From UBA5862 sp002408105 (lineage in GTDB: Bacteria; Pseudomonadota; Gammaproteobacteria; Pseudomonadales; UBA5862): 18,841 bases of DNA. Location: positions 1-18,841 of the forward strand of contig JAXHVB010000079.1 of NCBI GenBank assembly GCA_034189125.1. The letters run 5' to 3'. The notes below the pieces were generated by a model, which did not search any database, had not been told where the DNA came from, and saw only the letters and a program-made list of their open reading frames with translations. A program made the translations under genes and the position numbers. This document shows, in pieces, positions 17,071 to 18,841 of the stretch (position 1 is its first letter; every line of letters begins with the position of its first letter).

Positions 17071-17748
17071 ATGAGAGCGCTCATTCTGGCGGCCGGGCGC
17101 GGCGAGCGGCTGCGGCCATTGACCCTGCACACTCCCAAGCCATTGCTGCCGGTGGCCGGGAAACCGCTGATTCAATACCACATTGAGGCGCTGTCTGCGG
17201 CTGGCGTGCGCGACCTGGTCATCAATGCCGCACACCTCCAAGACCAGTTGGTGCAGGCGCTCGGTTCGGGGGGCAGCTCAGGTGTACGGATTCGCTATTC
17301 GCTGGAGGGACATGGCTCCGCGCTTAATACCGGTGGAGGCATCCACCGTGCGTTGGCGCTGCTCGGCCCGGAGCCATTTCTGTTGGTGAATGGAGATGTC
17401 TTCACCGACTATGATTTCAGGCGTTTGTTGGCACCTCGGCCAAGCTTCGCACACCTGGTGATGGTGCCGAACCCGGAACACAATCCAGGCGGGGACTTTC
17501 GCCTGGATCCCTCTGGTGCATTGGTCGAGCGCGGCGGGCAGGCGTTGACCTACGGTGGCATTGCGCGGTTGCATCCACGCCTGTTTAAAGGCGTCGTGCC
17601 GGGCGCTTATCCCCTCCCACCTTTGTTGCAGCGTGCAGTGGCAGCGGGCAGCGCCAGTGGGGAATTGCACTGCGGCTGTTGGATTGATGTCGGCACCAGC
17701 GAGCGGTTGGCCGCGGCACGGGCCATCGCCGAGGCACGCCGCGCATGA
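17071..17748 (+). CDS. murU: N-acetylmuramate-1-phosphate uridylyltransferase MurU
   Basis: This 225-residue sugar-nucleotidyltransferase converts MurNAc-1-phosphate and UTP to UDP-MurNAc, completing the AmgK/MurU peptidoglycan recycling route. Signatures are MRALILAAGRGERLRPLT (1-18, nucleotide-binding loop), TPKPLLPVAGKPLI (21-34), FLLVNGDVFTDYDF (103-116) and a C-terminal WIDVGTSERL. The start at ATG 17071 is preferred over the upstream TTG 17044 because the nucleotide-binding loop normally begins at residue 2-3 and GGGGG lies six bases upstream. The usual LETGGGI motif reads LNTGGGI here (85-91), preceded by about two extra residues. Closely related GDP-mannose or glucose-1-phosphate nucleotidyltransferases are the alternative, but context with amgK favours MurU. 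The stop overlaps the djlA start (ATGA). Confidence 0.88.
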   Translation: MRALILAAGRGERLRPLTLHTPKPLLPVAGKPLIQYHIEALSAAGVRDLVINAAHLQDQLVQALGSGGSSGVRIRYSLEGHGSALNTGGGIHRALALLGPEPFLLVNGDVFTDYDFRRLLAPRPSFAHLVMVPNPEHNPGGDFRLDPSGALVERGGQALTYGGIARLHPRLFKGVVPGAYPLPPLLQRAVAAGSASGELHCGCWIDVGTSERLAAARAIAEARRA

Positions 17749-18509
17749 AGGTTGGGTCGCGCCGGCTCCCGCCCTGGCTCGGCAAAGCGGTCGGCGCGGC
17801 CTGTGGAGCGCTCTGGTTCGCCCCCGGTGATTGGGTATGGCTTGGCTTGGGGCTTGGCGTTGTGGCTGGCGAAGGGGTCGACCGGTTGCTGGCTCGCGGG
17901 CGCAACCCACAGCTTGGGGCGGCCGACAGCGCCCGCTTTCTGCTGCTCGGTCGGTTGGCGAAGTCTGATGGCCGGGTGAGTGAGGCGGAGATTGTTGCAA
18001 CCCGTGCCGTGATGGAGCGCCTCGGGCTGACCGCCGGCCAGCGACGCCTGGCCATCGCTGCGTTTAAGCACGGCAAGGCCGTGGACGCTCCGGTGCACGC
18101 AGCGATGCAAGTGTTCGAGCAAGGCCGTCGTGGCGCACAATCGCGGGCGGAAGTTCTCAACGATCTGGTTGCCCTTGCGCGGGTGGATCTGCCGGTGTCT
18201 CCGGCGCAGTGGGCGTTGCTCTGGCAGGTGGCGGACTGCTTTGAGATTCCGCGAGAACAGGTGGCGCCAGAGCTGCGGCCAGGCGGTGCGCCGGCGACCT
18301 TGGAGGCCGCCTATGCGCTGTTGGGGGTTGCCCCTGGAGTCAGTGCGATTGAATTGAAACGCGCCTACAGGCGCCAAATGGGCCTGCACCACCCGGACCG
18401 CCTGCTTGCCCGGGGCGCGAGCGCGGCTGAAGTGAAGGCAGCCACCGAACGCACGCACGCGGTTCGGCAGGCGTATGACCGACTGCGCTCTCAGGCAGCG
18501 GGGGGCTGA
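17745..18509 (+). CDS. djlA: DnaJ-like co-chaperone DjlA
   Basis: This 254-residue membrane-anchored J-domain protein stimulates DnaK ATPase at the inner membrane. It is known in E. coli to influence envelope stress and capsule signalling. An N-terminal hydrophobic anchor with glycines is visible (about 15-42: WFAPGDWVWLGLGLGVVAGE). A TerB-like helical middle follows (about 62-170: FLLLGRLAKSDGRVSEAEI), and a C-terminal J-domain (about 186-250) has the essential HPD at 216-218 inside QMGLHHPDRL. It is translationally coupled to murU through a 4-base ATGA overlap. Its 3' end overlaps the convergent small membrane gene by 19 bases. In E. coli djlA lies next to lptD; here it is about 3 kb away, beyond the amgK block. 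Confidence 0.93.
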   Translation: MKVGSRRLPPWLGKAVGAACGALWFAPGDWVWLGLGLGVVAGEGVDRLLARGRNPQLGAADSARFLLLGRLAKSDGRVSEAEIVATRAVMERLGLTAGQRRLAIAAFKHGKAVDAPVHAAMQVFEQGRRGAQSRAEVLNDLVALARVDLPVSPAQWALLWQVADCFEIPREQVAPELRPGGAPATLEAAYALLGVAPGVSAIELKRAYRRQMGLHHPDRLLARGASAAEVKAATERTHAVRQAYDRLRSQAAGG

Positions 18510-18841
18510 AGGTTGAGCAGAACGACTTCGTAGCCGATGAGCCCCAGGTAGCCGGCGGCGGTGCCAAACAGAATCCAGCGGATTGGCAGGCGGCCGAAGA
18601 TCACGAAGTTTTTGTGTACGATCAGAAACACCAGGGCCAGGGCCGTGAGGCTGATTTTGAAGTACACGAACTGGTCGGGGTTGGTGAAAATCCAGAATGC
18701 CATCAGGCCATTGAGTTCGACCGCGCCGCGTTCCAGCAGGTGCAGCGTGAAGGTCGCATCAAGCGCAGTGCACAGCAGGACCACCGCGGCGACCGCCATG
18801 TAGATCGGTTCGTAGAGGTCGACATAGCGGTTTCGATTGGC
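18491..18841 (-). CDS. Small membrane protein, DUF5658-like (partial, 5' end outside window)
   Basis: The minus-strand frame is open from the right edge to TGA at 18493-18491, giving at least 116 residues. An internal ATG at 18799 exists, but the upstream residues (RNRYVDLYEPIYMAV) look like genuine protein, so the true start is probably outside the window. Three hydrophobic segments are visible, one starting at the internal methionine (VAAVVLLCTALDATFTLHLL), then ISLTALALVFLIV and WILFGTAAGYLGLIGYEVVL. The pattern of D plus T in the first helix, then RGAVELNGLM and a lysine before the next helix, resembles DUF5658 membrane proteins from memory. The usual NPLM reads NGLM here. Function is unknown. 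It converges on djlA with a 19-base overlap of coding ends. Confidence 0.7.
   Translation of the reverse strand, partial: ANRNRYVDLYEPIYMAVAAVVLLCTALDATFTLHLLERGAVELNGLMAFWIFTNPDQFVYFKISLTALALVFLIVHKNFVIFGRLPIRWILFGTAAGYLGLIGYEVVLLNLQPPAA

Noticed and set aside
15907..17241. Long minus-strand open frame (444 codons) across the amgK end, the crotonase gene and the murU start
   Set aside because: It spans two gene boundaries and is antisense to the well-supported crotonase. It has a low-complexity composition rich in H, Q and R and no recognisable domain.

Overview
The window is a GC-rich stretch of a gammaproteobacterial chromosome. The main evidence is the gene order lptD-surA-pdxA-rsmA-apaG-apaH, a classical gammaproteobacterial cluster. 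It lies divergent from an amgK/murU/djlA block of the kind seen in pseudomonad-like lineages. I see no tRNA, rRNA, CRISPR array, insertion sequence or phage gene, and I cannot name the genus.

Layout, left to right. (1) The tail of a probable glutathione S-transferase-like gene (1-119). (2) A very large plus-strand gene (245-3649) fusing a multi-pass membrane half with two VanZ-like motifs to a heparinase II/III-type polysaccharide lyase half. (3) acnA, the aerobic-type aconitase (3705-6377). (4) A small outer-membrane beta-barrel of the TIGR04219 type (6507-7262), ending at a perfect GC-rich palindrome. (5) A lone minus-strand TerD-domain gene (7313-7912), convergent with the barrel gene. (6) The minus-strand cluster lptD, surA, pdxA, rsmA, apaG, apaH (14787 down to 8085). 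Its last four genes are tightly packed: ATGA overlap for pdxA/rsmA, 8-nt overlap for rsmA/apaG, 2-nt gap for apaG/apaH. (7) Divergent from lptD, a plus-strand block amgK - enoyl-CoA hydratase - murU - djlA (14959-18509). (8) A small membrane protein (DUF5658-like) on the minus strand, running off the right edge and overlapping the djlA tail.

How the genes fit together. The central theme is envelope assembly and turnover. LptD inserts LPS, SurA chaperones outer-membrane proteins including LptD and probably the barrel at 6507-7262, and AmgK/MurU recycle the peptidoglycan sugar MurNAc to UDP-MurNAc. PdxA, RsmA, ApaG and ApaH are the usual metabolic and RNA-related passengers of the surA operon. 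The VanZ/heparinase fusion is the most unusual protein here and looks like a membrane-anchored periplasmic polysaccharide-processing enzyme. The crotonase gene, with its own promoter-like and stem-loop signals, splits amgK from murU.

Gaps between genes are all under 300 bases. Promoter-like and stem-loop signals found in them are listed individually. Most are motif matches by eye and carry modest confidence.
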